This document shows positions 27,998 through 37,946 of a stretch of 64,000 nucleotides of DNA, piece after piece; position 1 is the first letter of the stretch, and the number at the start of each line of letters is the position of its first letter. Source of the DNA: Ostreococcus mediterraneus (lineage: Eukaryota; Chlorophyta; Mamiellophyceae; Mamiellales; Bathycoccaceae); NCBI GenBank assembly GCA_012295225.1, contig WMKK01000005.1:626958-690957 (forward strand). Reading direction: 5' to 3'. A program made the translations under genes and the position numbers. Below the pieces are notes generated by a model. The model worked only from the letters and a program-made list of their open reading frames with translations. It searched no databases and was not told the DNA's origin.

Positions 27998-28248
27998 GGC
28001 TCAGGGATGAGAGTTTTAAAGCTGCGCGCTCCAGAGTGACGCCAACACGCGACGCACGACCGCAGACCGTGCGCTCCCGTCGCACACGCATGCACGCGAC
28101 GCAGGCGTCAGTGCATCGGCGGTGCGTCGACGCGTCGAACGCGAGCGGAGCGCGCGCGGCGGCGGCGGCCGCGCGGGGAATCGGCCGCGCGCGATCATTG
28201 TTGTTTGTGAATCGCCGTGGAGGAATTACGACGCGTAGCGCCGCGGTG

Positions 28249-30546
28249 ATGTGGCCGTCGACGCTGGTGCGATTGGCGAGGCGCGGAAAAACGGTGGAGT
28301 GTGCGTCGCGCGCGATCGGGGTGCGATGCGCGGCGACGCAGGGTGGGAACGGCACTGGAGGTGGTGACGGCGGCGCGAGCGTGCGATGGTTGGGCGGGAC
28401 GCCGCAGAACGGGAGTAACGGCGGTGGCGCCAACGCGCCACGGGGGCAGCCACAAGCGCCGCCGATGCGAGGACAGCCACAGGTACCACCGCCTCCGTCG
28501 CCAGGCGCGCCCGCGGTGCGTTCGAATGGTGGTCAAGCGGGGTATAATCGACCGGCGCAGGCGGGGAATTCGGCTCGAATGGCGCCGGCGGCGGCGACAC
28601 AGAAACCCGGTGGAGCAGCGGCACAAAGTGCGGTGAAAAGTAAAAACAGCAATGGGCAATATTTTGCCACGCCCGCACCGGTGGTGAAGCGATCGAAGCC
28701 TGAGGAGGAGGGCGAGTACGCCGCTCCAGAGAATACTGGTCCGCCGGGCTTGCGGGACGCGATGATGGAGAGTGGCATCGTACTTCAGAGCTACACGCCT
28801 GGACAGCATAGAATCATATGTCCGACGTGCAATGGTGGGTCCACGGGCGAGCGTTCTTTGGCGGTCAACATCGAGGATTGCGGAAAACGCGCGCAATGGA
28901 TGTGTCACCGGGCGAATTGCGAGTGGACGGGTGGCACGGATACGAGCGGTCGCTCTCGCGCGCCCAGGGGTTCGGACGGCGCCATTTCCAATCGACGCGT
29001 GGCGAAACCTAAACTTCCAGCGCCAGAAGATTTGCAGCGCATCGGGCCGGGTACCATGACGCCCGCCGCCGCGAAGTGGGCGGAAATGTTGAAGCAACGC
29101 GGCATTTCTCTTGAAACCGCCGAACGCAACGGCTTGGCGGTGCAAAATCTGTATTCCCCGGCGTCGAGTGGTTACGTCGACGCTTTGTGCTTTCCCTACA
29201 TGCGCGGTGGTGAATTGATCAACATTAAATACCGTGGACCTGATAAGACGTTTTGGCAAGTCAAGGGTGCTGAAAAAGTGTTGTACGGCTTGGATGACAT
29301 CGAAGGCGAAGAGGAGGTCATCATCGTTGAGGGCGAAATGGACAAATTGGCGCTCGAAGAGGCTGGGTTTAAGAATGTAGTGTCCGTTCCCGATGGTGCA
29401 CCGGGTAAGGTCAAGGATGGGCCGACACCCGCACCAGAGGAGGACAAGAAGTATGAGTACCTTTGGAATTGCCGCGCGCAGCTCGATTCAATTTCTCGAT
29501 TCGTCATCGCGACCGATTCCGATGGGCCAGGGCAAGCGCTTTCGGAAGAACTCGCGCGACGACTTGGAAAGGAACGATGCTGGCGTGTCAAATGGCCGGA
29601 AGATTGTAAAGACGCGAACGAGGCGCTGCAGAAGCAAGGCGCAGAAGCAGTGCGAGAGTGCCTCACCACCGCCGAAGGATTTCCGTTGCGCGGCTTGTTC
29701 CGCTTTTCCGAGTTTGCGCCTGAAATTGAGTCGTATTTCAACATGTCCGCCGCGAATGAACTCCGCGGTGTGTCGTCGGGGTGGAAAAACGTCGACAACC
29801 ACTATCGCATCGTGCCTGGCGAACTCACAGTCGTCACTGGCGTGCCGAACAGCGGCAAGTCGGAATGGGTCGACGCGTTGATGTGCAACTTAGCGGTTCA
29901 ACACGGCTGGTCGTTTGCGTTGTGCTCGTTAGAAAACAAAGTGCACGAACACGCAAGAAAGTTGGTGGAAAAGTATGTGGGCGAACCGTGGTTTGAAGGT
30001 AAATATTCTAAGGCGGCGCGGATGCATCCGGATACCATGCGCAACGGCATGCGCTGGTTGAATGAACATTTCGTATTGATTCGACACGAAGATGACGAAC
30101 TTCCGAGTGTTGATTGGATCTTAGGCTTAGCTCGCGCCGCGGTGTTGCGCCACGGCATTCGCGGCTTGTTGATTGACCCGTACAACGAGCTCGATCACAA
30201 GCGTCCTCACGGGCAAACGGAGACAGAGTACGTATCGCAAATGCTCACGCGCATCAAGCGTTTCGCGCAGCACTACGACGTACACGTATGGTTCGTGGCG
30301 CACCCTCGCCAGTTACATAATTGGAAGGGCGAAGCACCGGGGCTTTACGATATTTCTGGCTCGGCTCACTTTATCAACAAGTGCGACAACGGCATCGTCG
30401 TCCACCGTAACCGCGACGAAAAGATGGGTTCTCTTCGCGAAGTCACAATCAACGTACAAAAAGTTAGAAACAAAGTCGCGGGCTCTATTGGCGATCCAAA
30501 GCTCGAGTACAACGTCTCAAATGGACGCTACACCGACGTCGTCTAA
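28249..30546 (+). CDS. TWINKLE: Twinkle-type organellar DNA primase-helicase
   Basis: 765 residues. T7 gp4-like enzyme that unwinds DNA and, in plants and algae, also primes it in plastid and mitochondrion. In order: transit-like N terminus; Gly/Pro/Gln-rich linker; Cys-rich zinc-binding domain (IICPTCNGG...MCHRANCEW), the element needed for priming and retained in plant Twinkle; TOPRIM core with IIVEGEMDKLALEEAG and ATDSDGPGQ; then the RecA-like helicase with Walker A GVPNSGKSEW, FALCSLENK, LIDPYNELDHKRP and VWFVAHPRQLHNW. The end region has ISGSAHFINKCDNGIVVHRN. The frame is open upstream to 27628, but that overlaps the divergent gene. Confidence 0.94.
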   Translation: MWPSTLVRLARRGKTVECASRAIGVRCAATQGGNGTGGGDGGASVRWLGGTPQNGSNGGGANAPRGQPQAPPMRGQPQVPPPPSPGAPAVRSNGGQAGYNRPAQAGNSARMAPAAATQKPGGAAAQSAVKSKNSNGQYFATPAPVVKRSKPEEEGEYAAPENTGPPGLRDAMMESGIVLQSYTPGQHRIICPTCNGGSTGERSLAVNIEDCGKRAQWMCHRANCEWTGGTDTSGRSRAPRGSDGAISNRRVAKPKLPAPEDLQRIGPGTMTPAAAKWAEMLKQRGISLETAERNGLAVQNLYSPASSGYVDALCFPYMRGGELINIKYRGPDKTFWQVKGAEKVLYGLDDIEGEEEVIIVEGEMDKLALEEAGFKNVVSVPDGAPGKVKDGPTPAPEEDKKYEYLWNCRAQLDSISRFVIATDSDGPGQALSEELARRLGKERCWRVKWPEDCKDANEALQKQGAEAVRECLTTAEGFPLRGLFRFSEFAPEIESYFNMSAANELRGVSSGWKNVDNHYRIVPGELTVVTGVPNSGKSEWVDALMCNLAVQHGWSFALCSLENKVHEHARKLVEKYVGEPWFEGKYSKAARMHPDTMRNGMRWLNEHFVLIRHEDDELPSVDWILGLARAAVLRHGIRGLLIDPYNELDHKRPHGQTETEYVSQMLTRIKRFAQHYDVHVWFVAHPRQLHNWKGEAPGLYDISGSAHFINKCDNGIVVHRNRDEKMGSLREVTINVQKVRNKVAGSIGDPKLEYNVSNGRYTDVV

Positions 30547-30569
30547 CAAACTAACGCGCGCCACCGTGT

Positions 30570-30577
30570 ATTGTAAT
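30570..30577 (+). terminator. ATTGTAAT poly(A)-signal-like motif, 3' of Twinkle
   Basis: Lies 24 nt past the Twinkle stop. TGTAA is the green-algal poly(A) signal; the role is inferred. Confidence 0.55.
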
Positions 30578-30806
30578 AAATCCGCTCGTCGTTGTGGAAT
30601 ACATTAAGATTTGACGCGTTTACACGAATATGTATCAGTCATGAATGATTACAACGTAGCATTCTTACGCGCATCCTCTCATCACATCCTCCCTTGTCCA
30701 TCGCACGTCCATTGCACGAATAAATCAAACGAAGAAATAAAAAATCCTCATTCGCGCCAGCCCTCGCGCCAGCCCACCTCGTCGGTATCATCCGTCATCC
30801 TCCGCA

Positions 30807-31043
30807 TCACAGCGTCTTCCCCGGAAAGCACTGCTCAAACGTATTCTTCGGATGCTTACTATCGCTATGATCCTTCAATTTGATCGGCGCCAGCGTGCAC
30901 ATGAACGCTTGTCGACACACTTGACAAATCACATTCATCGCCGCCGCATTCGTCTTCGTTTGCGACCCCGCGGCGGCTTTTTGCGCCTTTTCCATCGCCT
31001 TCTTACGCGCGTTCGCCGACTTGTTGGCGTTACCCCCACCCAT
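30807..31043 (-). CDS. Small zinc-finger protein, At2g23090-like (4F5/zf-met2 type)
   Basis: 78 residues from the ATG at 31043; the open frame upstream adds only Arg-rich leader. The sequence starts MGGGNANKSANARKKAMEK and ends with one C2H2-like finger, ICQVCRQAFMC...KDHSDSKHP..., followed by FEQCFPG. It closely follows the short plant proteins that begin MGGGN(G/A)QKS and carry a 'CkvC.qtF.ct......H...KHpk' finger. Their biochemical role is unknown, and they are widely conserved in eukaryotes. The N-terminal half is a basic helix suited to nucleic-acid binding. Confidence 0.85.
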   Translation of the reverse strand: MGGGNANKSANARKKAMEKAQKAAAGSQTKTNAAAMNVICQVCRQAFMCTLAPIKLKDHSDSKHPKNTFEQCFPGKTL

Positions 31044-31304
31044 GGCGACTCGCGCTCGATCGCTCTCCCGCACGCGCGCGTCACGAACTCGCGTCCGACG
31101 CCGCCGACGGCACCGCCGCGTGGAATCGTGCGCCAGCCGCGGACATTGTATGTACCCCATACAGTTCATCAATCGTGACCCATCAGCCTCATCCACGCAA
31201 TACATCCACCAATCATAACCTCGTGTATTACGTAGGGGTACACACACGTGCGTTTACTCTTGGGGTACGCGCGCGCGCGTCGCCCGGCGTCACAGAGCGT
31301 CGCG

Positions 31305-32552
31305 ATGTTATCGTCGTTCGCGCGCGCCTCGTCGTCGTCTCGCGCGTCAACCGCGGTGGCGTTGACTCGAGCGTTGTCCTCGTCGACAATCGCTCGCGAG
31401 AGCGGTGGAGGCGCGGGCGCGGCGGCGCGCGAGACGCGCGCTCAAGGTCGAGGTGAGGGAGCCTCTGCTTTGCGCGATGCAGATGATGATGATGATGATT
31501 CGTTCGATAAGGTGGCGCAGTTGCGACAGGCGTTAAAGGTTGGACCGAATTTCAATGATTTCGTCAAGGGTGATGCGATCGGTGGCACCGGGCACGGGTT
31601 CGCGTACAGCGTGCCGGCGCCGAAATCGCTCAAGGATAAAGCGACGCGTAAGCCGGCGTGGTTAAAGCGCGAAGTCCCAGGGGGCGAGCGGTACACGGAA
31701 ATTAAGGCGAAGTTGCGCGAGTTGAAGCTTGCGACGGTGTGCGAGGAGGCAAAGTGTCCAAATTTGGGCGAATGCTGGGGTGGTGGCGATGGACGCACGG
31801 CGACGGCGACGATTATGATTATGGGGGACACGTGCACGCGCGGGTGCCGGTTTTGCGCGGTGAAGACCTCTCGCGCTCCGCCTCCGTTGGATAAGGATGA
31901 ACCGACGAATGTGAGCAAAGCGATCGCGGCGTGGGGGTTAGATTACGTCGTACTCACGAGTGTTGACCGTGATGATATTGAAGATCAAGGGTCGGGGCAT
32001 TTCGCGGAGACGATTACTAAATTGAAGGCGTCGAGCGACATATTGGTTGAGGCGTTGACGCCGGATTTCCGCGGCGAACCAGAATTAATCGCCAAGGTGG
32101 CGCGTTCGGGTTTGGACGTGTTCGCGCACAACGTCGAGACAGTACCAGAGCTCCAACGTGATGTGCGCGACCGCCGAGCGAATTGGGATCAGTCCATCTT
32201 TGTCCTGAAGCACGCCAAGGCGTCGGGTGCGGCGATTACGAAAACCTCAATCATGCTTGGCCTCGGGGAGACGAAGGAACAAGTCATCGAAGCGTTGAAA
32301 AAGCTACGTGAAGCGGACGTGGACGTGGTGACTTTTGGTCAGTACATGCGCCCGACGAAGAAGCACTTGCCGGTGGTTGAGTTTGTCACCCCAGAGGCGT
32401 TCGCGGCGTATCAAAAGATTGCCGAAGACCTCGGATTTTTGTACGTCGCGAGCGGGCCGATGGTGCGCTCGAGTTATCGCGCTGGAGAATTTTTCCTGGC
32501 GAACGTGATTAAAGAACGCAAAGCTAAAGCGACGCAGCAAGCTGCTTTATAG
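31305..32552 (+). CDS. LIP1: Lipoyl synthase (radical SAM), probably mitochondrial
   Basis: 415 residues. Inserts two sulfurs into octanoyl groups on lipoyl domains of 2-oxoacid dehydrogenases and the glycine cleavage H protein. Both iron-sulfur clusters are represented: the auxiliary-cluster motif [13 protein letters not shown] and the radical-SAM motif [10 protein letters not shown] (CxxxCxxC). Further landmarks: [57 protein letters not shown] and the C-terminal [14 protein letters not shown] with the conserved RSSY serine. The N terminus ([20 protein letters not shown]) is a presequence of mitochondrial type. A plastid LIP1p is the alternative. ATG chosen at 31305; the frame opens earlier at non-ATG or weak codons. 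Confidence 0.95.
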   Translation: MLSSFARASSSSRASTAVALTRALSSSTIARESGGGAGAAARETRAQGRGEGASALRDADDDDDDSFDKVAQLRQALKVGPNFNDFVKGDAIGGTGHGFAYSVPAPKSLKDKATRKPAWLKREVPGGERYTEIKAKLRELKLATVCEEAKCPNLGECWGGGDGRTATATIMIMGDTCTRGCRFCAVKTSRAPPPLDKDEPTNVSKAIAAWGLDYVVLTSVDRDDIEDQGSGHFAETITKLKASSDILVEALTPDFRGEPELIAKVARSGLDVFAHNVETVPELQRDVRDRRANWDQSIFVLKHAKASGAAITKTSIMLGLGETKEQVIEALKKLREADVDVVTFGQYMRPTKKHLPVVEFVTPEAFAAYQKIAEDLGFLYVASGPMVRSSYRAGEFFLANVIKERKAKATQQAAL

Positions 32553-32585
32553 ATGGTTGTTATTAGATTCATATGTGCGCATCAT

Positions 32586-33572
32586 CTATTTGATTCGTTT
32601 TCGAGCCAGCTTCATGATGAGTTCAGTGTTGTCGTCGATGGAGATGTATTCGCGAATGCGCACCGTGAGCAACAGCAGCTTGAACGAGTAATCCATCGTC
32701 CACACGCTCCAGTTTGCCCGTCGCCCACGTCCATCGTATTTCGGTCCCTCCGTGGTGAACTTCATAAACTTTAACGTCGATCCGTCGCCTCGCGCCGAAG
32801 AAAGCCGCATGCGCGTAGACATGCGTTGGACGGATTCATTCAAACTCTTCAACACATCCTCGCGTCCTTCAAAATATTCTCCGTGTACGTTCATAAACTC
32901 CACATCGGGATGAAACATGTTTACGACGTCTTCTTTCGTCGCCCAATCAAACTGTTGATGCCGAATGGCCTCGCCGAAGCGCCGCGAGAGCAGAATTGGA
33001 AGCTCGGGCGGCTCGCGGGAAAGCCACGCGGGACCGCCGTCTCCCTCGCGTTTCGGCATCGCATCCGGCAAATTCATCAAGTGCTGAAACGTTTCTGTGT
33101 TACTTTCCCAATCTTTCGCGCACAGACGCGATGCCATGGTACGAATAATTTCGTCACTCGAACGCAAGTTCTCATTCAGCGCGTCTTCGACGAGCTTTTT
33201 GGACGACGCGCGAGAGACGACCCGAGCGTCTTTGTCTGCATCTTTGTCTTCGTACGATCCATCATCGTTTACGCTCGCACGGCGGTCGACGAAACCAGTA
33301 ATATGAAGTGGGTCGAACTTTATCGCATCGCGCCCATCGTCGTCGCCGTCGTCATCGTCATCGTCGTCGTCAACGTTGACGTCTTCGGCGCTGTCCCTCG
33401 GGTCCTCGAACGCGCGTCTCTCCCCACGCCGCCGCCCATCGCGCCGTCGCGTCGCCACCTTCCCCTCGCGCGCATCCAACACATAGTTTTCACGAACGAC
33501 ATCACTTCCACCGCCATCGCCGCCATCGTCGACGACGCGCGACGCCAATCCCCTCGACGCGCACACCCCCAT
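32586..33572 (-). CDS. NTF2/SnoaL-like domain protein with predicted N-myristoyl/palmitoyl anchor
   Basis: 328 residues from the ATG at 33572; the frame continues only to a GTG. The protein begins MGVCASRG: Gly2 with Ser6 fits N-myristoylation and Cys4 fits palmitoylation, which predicts membrane attachment without a signal peptide. A disordered acidic region follows (DDDDDDDDGDDDG near 75-90), then a helical segment. The C-terminal ~120 residues (from FGEAIRHQQFDWATKEDVVNMFHPDVEFMN on) look like an NTF2/SnoaL cone: 'HPDVEF.nvhGe.f.GredvlksL', alternating strands and WSVWTMDYSFKLLLLTVRI. No specific enzyme could be named. Confidence 0.7.
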   Translation of the reverse strand: MGVCASRGLASRVVDDGGDGGGSDVVRENYVLDAREGKVATRRRDGRRRGERRAFEDPRDSAEDVNVDDDDDDDDGDDDGRDAIKFDPLHITGFVDRRASVNDDGSYEDKDADKDARVVSRASSKKLVEDALNENLRSSDEIIRTMASRLCAKDWESNTETFQHLMNLPDAMPKREGDGGPAWLSREPPELPILLSRRFGEAIRHQQFDWATKEDVVNMFHPDVEFMNVHGEYFEGREDVLKSLNESVQRMSTRMRLSSARGDGSTLKFMKFTTEGPKYDGRGRRANWSVWTMDYSFKLLLLTVRIREYISIDDNTELIMKLARKRIK

Positions 33573-33828
33573 GTGCGCACACACCCAAGACACGCACTAT
33601 GCGTTTTCCTCTGACGCCGCGCGTCGTCGTCACCCGCGACGGTATGCGTGCGGCACACGGCACGCACGCCTGCCGACGGTCCTCATCGCGTCGTCGGCCG
33701 CCGCGCGGGTGACGACGGCGGCGCGGGTGACGACGCGAGGTGACGCCACACCACGTCGGTTCGTCTTCCAACACCAAAAAATAGCAAAAAGTGACGCGTG
33801 GCGTTGACTTGACTTGACTTTTCGACGC

Positions 33829-34632
33829 ATGGTGTTTGCACCGGCGACGACGACGACGAACGCGACCGCGTTGAACGCGAGATCATTCGCGCCGTCGACG
33901 CTCGCAACTGTTCGCGCGATTCGCGACGCGTTGACGCGCGCGGCGAACGCGAAAGGGGCGACGAGCCGCGGCGGAACGGAGATGGTGTTGGCGGATTCTG
34001 GCGCGGTGGCGTCGAATACGGCGTCGTCGTCGACGATGAGCGGTGGGGATGAGGAGACAGCGCGCGTGAAGGCGTTGTTCGCGGCGTTGCTCACGGCGCG
34101 ACGGGTGAAGTCGGATGCGGACGCGAGCGAGGTGGCGCCCGGGGTGTTTGTCGGCGGCGTGGGCGCGGCGAAGAATCGCGACGGTTTACTCGCGCATGGC
34201 GTCACGCACGTGCTCACGGTGTGTAACGGGATCTCGGCGTTCTATGAGGATGACTTTACGTACGGCTACGCGCGGGTGGAGGATAATACATCGGCGGATA
34301 TCGCGGCGCACTTTGAGTACTGTTACGCGTTCATCGTCGACGCGCTCGCGAGCGGCGGTCGCGTCTTCGTGCACTGTTTTCAGGGTAAATCTCGCAGCGT
34401 GGCGGTGTGTGCGATGTATCTCATGCGTAGTGAAGGTTTGAGCGCGGACGATGCCCTCGCGCGCGTGCGTGCGGTGCGACACGTGGCGGCGCCCAACTCT
34501 GGTTTCGTCGCGGCGTTGAAGGCGCTGGAAGCTCGCTTGTCGACGCGCGACGAGAGCGAGGACGACATGGAGGCGTCGCCGAAGAAAAAGACGAAACGTG
34601 CCTCGGCGGACGTTTCCGCATCCGAGTCGTGA
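33829..34632 (+). CDS. Dual-specificity protein phosphatase
   Basis: 267 residues from the ATG at 33829; the frame is open 5 codons upstream to a TTG. The catalytic P-loop is VHCFQGKSRSV (H-C-x5-R-S; canonical HCxxGxSRS), followed by AVCAMYLMRSEGLSADDALARVRAVR. The start of the domain is SEVAPGVFVGGVGAAKNRDGLLAHGVTHVLTVC, the usual DUSP opening strand; the general-acid loop is likely VEDNTSADIAAHFEYC (an Asp in EDNTSADI). The N terminus is Ala/Thr-rich and may be an organelle presequence, while the tail SPKKKTKRASADVS has a basic nuclear-type motif, so localisation is unsettled. It should dephosphorylate Ser/Thr/Tyr residues, for example on MAP kinases. Confidence 0.9.
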   Translation: MVFAPATTTTNATALNARSFAPSTLATVRAIRDALTRAANAKGATSRGGTEMVLADSGAVASNTASSSTMSGGDEETARVKALFAALLTARRVKSDADASEVAPGVFVGGVGAAKNRDGLLAHGVTHVLTVCNGISAFYEDDFTYGYARVEDNTSADIAAHFEYCYAFIVDALASGGRVFVHCFQGKSRSVAVCAMYLMRSEGLSADDALARVRAVRHVAAPNSGFVAALKALEARLSTRDESEDDMEASPKKKTKRASADVSASES

Positions 34633-34799
34633 TTGAACGCGCGCGTGTTGGTGTCTAGTAGAGACTTTTGTACCATTATAGCGTTGTGAGTCTCAACGTG
34701 CTCAAGTAATCCTCACATCAATCGCGTCACACGCCCGCGCGCTCGCGCCCGCCCGCGCCGCGCGCCGCGAAATCATACACACACATTCGCGTCGCGCGC

Positions 34800-37766
34800 A
34801 TGCGCACGCCAGAGCCCCCGCCGCGGTCGCCCGTGGCGCCGCACGCGGCGTCTGCATCGGCGAACGATGATGCGTTGGATCTTCAGTGGCGACGCGCGAC
34901 GGGGTCGACTGCGGCGGCATCAGTGCCCGTGCCGGCGCCCGCGCACGCGGTGTCGACGGCGAGTGCGGTTGCGGTGAAGCAAGAACGCGCGGCGGTGGCG
35001 AAAGAGCTCACGGCGATGCGAAGGTATGTGAAAGAGATGGAGCGCGAGCTGGAGGCGTTGGCGCTCGAACGCGAACGGAGCGGAAATCTGGTGAAAGATG
35101 CGGATGCGCGAGTGAAAGCGATAGAAGAGGAGACGGCGACGCGAGTGATGTCACGTGAACTCGAACTCGACCGATTGGCGAAAGATTTAGCGATGCGTGA
35201 GGAGGCGTTGGAGGCAAAGTCTTTGGCGTTGGCGCGCGCGGACGCGCAGGAAGCGAGAAATGAAAAGTTTGCGGGGGTTATACGCGAACGCGAACGTGCG
35301 TTAGAAGCTTTGCGCGATGAATTAGCTTCAAAGGATGATGCACTGACGGATGCGGTCATTGCGCTCGAGCGAGAGAGCGATGTGGTGCGACGGGATGCGG
35401 CGGCGTTGGAGCGACGCCGCGGCGACATCGCGGATGAGCTCGCGGCTCGTGAAGTATCCGTGCTCAAGCGCGAGGATGCGGTGACGACGCGCGAGCACGA
35501 GATTCGAATGGTTGAAAATCGTTTGACAGCGCTGCGTGCGCGCGTGGAGGATGAAGAAGCGCGTGCGACGCGCGCGATGGAGCGCGCGGACGCGGCGGAG
35601 TCCCGAAGCGGCGACGCCGACGAACGCATCCGCGCGCTTGAAAGCGACGAGCGTCGGGCATCTTTGCGCGTGCGCGAAACCCAAAGTGAGCTCGAGCGCA
35701 CCATGGATGCCAAAGCAAGTGCCGAGCGCGAAATGGAGTCCATCAAAAAGACTATCGAGGGATTGCGTCGTGAAGTTGAAGCGCTTGAAAGCGAAAAGAC
35801 GCGCATTCAAAGCGTCGTCGAAGACATTCGAGAAGAGCTCAACGAGCGCGAGCGTGAAACCGCCAAGGCGGCGGAAATTGCCGCCAAGGAATGTGAGTCT
35901 ATCGCCGTGGCGTGGGAAGAAGTCGAAGCCATGCGGCGTGACCTCGAGCGGCAAGAAAAGATGATTGAAGACACCGCCGTGCAACTCGAGGAAAACGTTA
36001 AGGCGTTTGACCGGAACGCGACAACCATGCGTGAAAAGGAGGACGCGCTCGAATTCAGATCGAAAGAACTCGACGAGCAAGAATCGTTCTTAACGAGAGT
36101 GGCGCAGGAGAACGAGAATAGAGACGTGGCTCTCCGAAATGCCGAGTCCGCCGCCGAGGCTTTGACGCTCGATTTATCGACGCGGCGCAAAGCGCTCGAG
36201 ACGCGTGAATCCGAAGTTTCTGGATGGAAAGCCAAGTTCGACGAAGCTGCGGCAAAAGAAGCCGACATAACCGCGAAGATTTCGAATATCGAACATCGAG
36301 AGGCTAAGATCCGTGAGTCGCAAAAAGAGATTGATGAATTATCCTCTCGCGAGCGCGAACTAGAAGCGAAAGAGGCGCAACTCGAGCAAAGAGAAGAAGC
36401 TGTGGCGCGACAACTCAGCGCCGCGGCCGAAGCGGAGATGATTTTGAACGAAGAGCACGCGAAGCTCAATGAAAAAATGCAATCAGCGGCTCCAGTACTC
36501 CTCGCATCGGCCCTTGAGGAGGAGATTTTCGCATTGAAGACTGAACTGGAACACGCCAAGGCACGCGCCAACGCAGCGACGGCTACGGCTGAACTTGAGC
36601 GCCGACGGGCCGAAGAAGCCGAGTCACACGGGACAAATGATTCATCATCACCATCGATATCGCACAACGATGAAATCGTCAAGGCACTTCAACGTGCACT
36701 TGAATTGGAGCGTGTCAAATACGAGTCGGCGCTGCGCGAGATGTCGGAATTGAAAGAGCGCTCTGTTGGCAACGAGCGCGTGCGCGCTATCGAGGATGAG
36801 TTTGCGGCAAAATCATCCGCTTTGCTACGCGCCAACGCATTGCTCGACTCGCGTGAAAGTGAACTCATTGAACGAGAGACTGCTATTGGCGAGGAGATGG
36901 ATCGAGTCGAGCGTGACACGGAGCGATTGGAGCGCTTACACGCCGAGCTCAACGAACGCATGGAGTACGCTATGGCGCAACAAAACGCCTCGGACGATCG
37001 CGAAGCCATAAGTGAAGAGCTAGAGCGCGCGCGTGTGAGTCGACTAGAGGCTGAGCAGCTACGCCAGACCGCACGCGCGCACTTAGAAGCGGCGACGGCT
37101 ACGGTTGAGGCGACCAAAGCGATCAACGTCGAATTTGAGGCGGGCGAGCGACAAAACGTTGAAATGATGAAGCGCGTCTCGAGCGTTGTCGCCGCCGCAC
37201 TCGCCGCGGCACAGCAAGAAGGTGACCAACTGCGCGCGCAGCGACAAGCGATGACTTCGCACCGGCAAACACATGACGTCAGCCGTCGAGATTCAACTAG
37301 AGATGATAAAGCGGATATGCTCGAAGCGCAGCTCGAGTACGTTTCGCGCGCTAAAACTGAGCTCGACCGTCGCGAAGCTGCATTGCGTTCGATGGATTTT
37401 GCAAAGTCATCTCACAAGCGATCGACGGTGGCGATTGAAAACTCACTCTCAAATACCGCCGCACGCTCGGATGAACTACGACTTCGGGAAGACGTGCGGC
37501 GAGCCGCGAGTCGGTTGCGTGAGTATCTCGCGCAAGGCGAATCCCGACTGGAACGCGCGCAAGAAGTGCTCCCAGCCACCGAGGTTGCTACTCTGAGACT
37601 CAAACTCGCCGGCCTTGTCGGTGTCGCGCAAAGACTCGCCAACGAAGACGGTCGCGCCGACAGCCGCGAGCGCTTAGCCGAACGTCTCAAATCGCTCGAG
37701 CACGAAATCCGTCGCGCCGGCGGATGGTTTGAAGACCTTCGCGCCATCGTGCGTTCGGCGAAATAG
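34800..37766 (+). CDS. Large coiled-coil protein, unrecognised
   Basis: 988 residues. After ~60 Pro/Ala residues, nearly the whole protein (about 65-850) is Glu/Arg/Ala heptad-like helix, e.g. LTAMRRYVKEMERELEALAL and ALRDELASKDDALTDAVIAL. This implies a long rod. The last ~130 residues (LREDVRRAASRLREYLAQGE... to GWFEDLRAIVRSAK) have a less repetitive, conserved-looking helical character. It lacks ABC/SMC heads and any membrane span. Golgins, plant nuclear-lamina-like CRWN proteins and centriole/flagellar rods share such composition; composition alone cannot choose among them. Long minus-strand open frames inside it are antisense artefacts of GC-rich codons. Confidence 0.8.
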   Translation: MRTPEPPPRSPVAPHAASASANDDALDLQWRRATGSTAAASVPVPAPAHAVSTASAVAVKQERAAVAKELTAMRRYVKEMERELEALALERERSGNLVKDADARVKAIEEETATRVMSRELELDRLAKDLAMREEALEAKSLALARADAQEARNEKFAGVIRERERALEALRDELASKDDALTDAVIALERESDVVRRDAAALERRRGDIADELAAREVSVLKREDAVTTREHEIRMVENRLTALRARVEDEEARATRAMERADAAESRSGDADERIRALESDERRASLRVRETQSELERTMDAKASAEREMESIKKTIEGLRREVEALESEKTRIQSVVEDIREELNERERETAKAAEIAAKECESIAVAWEEVEAMRRDLERQEKMIEDTAVQLEENVKAFDRNATTMREKEDALEFRSKELDEQESFLTRVAQENENRDVALRNAESAAEALTLDLSTRRKALETRESEVSGWKAKFDEAAAKEADITAKISNIEHREAKIRESQKEIDELSSRERELEAKEAQLEQREEAVARQLSAAAEAEMILNEEHAKLNEKMQSAAPVLLASALEEEIFALKTELEHAKARANAATATAELERRRAEEAESHGTNDSSSPSISHNDEIVKALQRALELERVKYESALREMSELKERSVGNERVRAIEDEFAAKSSALLRANALLDSRESELIERETAIGEEMDRVERDTERLERLHAELNERMEYAMAQQNASDDREAISEELERARVSRLEAEQLRQTARAHLEAATATVEATKAINVEFEAGERQNVEMMKRVSSVVAAALAAAQQEGDQLRAQRQAMTSHRQTHDVSRRDSTRDDKADMLEAQLEYVSRAKTELDRREAALRSMDFAKSSHKRSTVAIENSLSNTAARSDELRLREDVRRAASRLREYLAQGESRLERAQEVLPATEVATLRLKLAGLVGVAQRLANEDGRADSRERLAERLKSLEHEIRRAGGWFEDLRAIVRSAK

Positions 37767-37815
37767 AACCCAAAGCGAACGAGCGCGACGTACGTTCGCA
37801 TATATATATATAACT

Positions 37816-37823
37816 ATTGTAAT
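37816..37823 (+). terminator. ATTGTAAT poly(A)-signal-like motif after a (TA)n tract
   Basis: Lies about 50 nt past the stop of the coiled-coil gene, just after TATATATATATA at ~37800-37811. The role is inferred from TGTAA usage in green algae. Confidence 0.55.
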
Positions 37824-37946
37824 ACAACCATCACACCGCTCCTAGTCCCCGCGCGGGTAAAAACAGCGACACACAGCTTAAAAGTACAACGAGTAATCCA
37901 CTCACCTCACTTTCTCACGCGCGCTCGCGTGCTCCGTCGAATCGCC

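Noticed and set aside
34883-35806. 307-residue Ser/Arg-rich minus ORF (and neighbours at 35807-37126)
   Set aside because: Antisense to the coiled-coil gene; the GAG/GCG heptads give Ser/Arg/Ala runs on the other strand.
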